This document shows positions 27,453-28,475 of a stretch of DNA of 28,475 nucleotides, in pieces. A program made the translations under genes and the position numbers. The notes beneath the pieces were generated by a model that was not told where the DNA came from, searched no databases, and saw only the letters and a list, made by a program, of their open reading frames with translations. Each line of letters starts with the position of its first letter. Position 1 is the stretch's first letter. This DNA is from a virus, in the IMG/VR virus record IMGVR_UViG_3300009528_000511, positions 1 to 28,475 of that record; one strand, 5' to 3'.

Positions 27453-28475
27453 TTAAGGAGGTGCTGTGGTTGTGGTAGTTGAGGAACTGGAAGTAGTTGA
27501 GGTTGTGGTTGACCAGGTAGCGCCACTCGGGCAACTATCAACATAATATAAATTATCCATATATGCTGTACATCCATCTTGGTTAATATTATCAAACACG
27601 TAAACTTTTAATCTGTCAACAGCAGCGGCAAAAACTCCAAAATCAACACTATTAATTAAATTCCAAGTACCACTACTATACTCATACGTTTTTAGGAGGT
27701 CGCCATCCCTTACTATTCTCATTTTAGTAGGCTTTACTACATTGTCGTTACCTGTTTGTACGCCACCGCCGTTAATTCTCCAACGTGTTTCACAAAAATT
27801 CACATTACCAGTGATTCTGTATGTAGTGCGTATTTCATTATCCATAGAAGCACATGCCACCCGAAAAGAAACATTACCCCCCTGTACTGTCTTGTCATAA
27901 GAGACCAAGTCAATTCTAACATCAAAATCACCAACTGGAAGAAGATAAATATTAGTAGCAATACTCATAGAATCTGTAGCATCAGGACAGTATAGTTTTA
28001 ACTTATTTGTTTGAATTGTAATAGTACTAGTGCCTTTTATGTTGTCCACCCGCCAATCAGAGAGGTCATTAAATGCGTCATCATAAATACAAAGGGCGGT
28101 GGTGGTTGTCGAGGAGCTGGAAGTGGTTGATAATGTTGAGCTTGTTGTGCTAAGGCTGGAAGTGGTTGATAACGTTGAGGAAGTGGTACTGAGGCTGGAA
28201 GTGGTTGAAAGACTGGAAGTGGTTGATAATGTTGAACTTGTAGTTGAAAGACTGGAAGTGGTTGATAATGTTGAACTTGTAGTTGAAAGACTGGAAGTGG
28301 TTGATAACGTTGAAGTTGAAGATAAAGTGCTGGAAGTGGTTGATAATGTTGAACTTGTAGTTGAAAGACTGGAAGTGGTTGATAACGTTGAAGTTGAAGA
28401 TAAAGTGCTGGAAGTGGTTGATAACGTTGAAGTTGAAGATAAAGTGCTGGAAGTGGTTGATAACGTTGAAGTTGA
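27453..28475 (-). CDS. Virion fibre-like paralog with Thr/Ser tract, start outside the window
   Basis: An open frame from the right edge to the stop at 27453, at least 340 residues. Its first visible part (28475 to about 28097) is Thr/Ser-rich (STLSTTSS-type units). Then CIYDDAFNDLSDWRVDN leads into the same jelly-roll-like domain as the protein at 25518-26831 (YLLPVGDFDVRIDLVSYDK against YLLPVDGDYDVRIDLATYSA). It ends AYMDNLYYVDSCPSGATW with a Thr/Ser tail and PP. The GTG at 28049 is not the start, because the domain and tract continue upstream in frame. Likely a second receptor-binding fibre protein. Confidence 0.85.
   Translation of the reverse strand, partial: STSTLSTTSSTLSSTSTLSTTSSTLSSTSTLSTTSSLSTTSSTLSTTSSTLSSTSTLSTTSSLSTTSSTLSTTSSLSTTSSTLSTTSSLSTTSSLSTTSSTLSTTSSLSTTSSTLSTTSSSSTTTTALCIYDDAFNDLSDWRVDNIKGTSTITIQTNKLKLYCPDATDSMSIATNIYLLPVGDFDVRIDLVSYDKTVQGGNVSFRVACASMDNEIRTTYRITGNVNFCETRWRINGGGVQTGNDNVVKPTKMRIVRDGDLLKTYEYSSGTWNLINSVDFGVFAAAVDRLKVYVFDNINQDGCTAYMDNLYYVDSCPSGATWSTTTSTTSSSSTTTTTAPP
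28097..28475. repeat. Thr/Ser-coding tandem repeat with 39-base units
   Basis: A 39-base unit (GAAGTTGAAGATAAAGTGCT + GGAAGTGGTTGATAACGTT) and shorter derivatives repeat several times up to the window edge and encode TSSTLSSTSTLST. Near-identity between copies suggests recent expansion. All unit lengths seen keep the frame. Confidence 0.9.

Noticed and set aside
28047-28049. GTG as start of the 27453 gene
   Set aside because: In-frame sequence upstream (CIYDDAFNDLSDW and the Thr/Ser tract) belongs to the same protein family layout.

Overview
The window looks like part of the genome of a tailed double-stranded DNA phage, or a prophage or metagenomic phage contig. It is AT-rich, tightly packed, almost all on one strand, and full of start/stop overlaps. 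It carries a phage replication and recombination set, virion-like fibre proteins and many small unknown genes. No ribosomal RNA or tRNA gene is visible. The ribosome binding sites are strong AGGAGG types and the promoters are bacterial (sigma70 consensus, plus one sigma54-like site), so the host is a bacterium. I cannot name it.

Layout. (1) Positions 1-2166, minus strand: an open frame running off the left edge, two small cysteine-rich proteins, an orphan DNA methyltransferase and a tandemly duplicated cysteine-motif protein, behind a consensus promoter at 2212-2240. (2) 2266-2843: an AT-rich stretch without a gene, holding a terminator, 10-bp direct repeats and long inverted repeats. (3) 2844-3930, minus: four small unknown genes. 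(4) 3931-4447: a divergent control region with several GTATAC-centred words, a sigma70-like promoter and a near-perfect sigma54 site. (5) 4448-6791, plus: the only plus-strand operon, a row of small acidic or unknown proteins. Most are preceded by a repeated hairpin (GGCGGGA-GNRA-TCCCGCC) joined to an AAGAGGAGATAT ribosome binding site. It ends at a two-way terminator (6814-6842). (6) 6849-25352, minus: one long run of about 29 genes reading from a consensus promoter at 25410-25438. It contains glycosyltransferases, a methyltransferase, a tetrapeptide-repeat protein, a DinG-like helicase, a putative ssDNA-binding protein, a RecB-type nuclease, a Sak4-like ATPase, a frameshifted MazG, an ERCC4 nuclease, a sulfotransferase, and a uracil-DNA glycosylase/DNA polymerase A fusion with its small partners. 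(7) 25518-28475, minus: three virion-like proteins with mucin-like Thr/Ser tracts. The last runs off the right edge.

How the parts may fit. PolA, DinG, Sak4, the RecB-type nuclease and ERCC4 form a replication and recombination module, and MazG and the DUF3310-like protein suggest nucleotide-pool control. Four glycosyltransferase-like proteins, a SAM methyltransferase and a sulfotransferase sit in the operon next to extremely Thr/Ser-rich fibre proteins. This raises the possibility (inference) that the phage decorates its own virion. The most unusual items are the hairpin/RBS cassette array under a sigma54-like promoter, the MazG gene broken within a (GA)9 repeat whose downstream frame still encodes the MazG tail, and the shared Thr/Ser-Pro-Pro tails on three neighbouring proteins.
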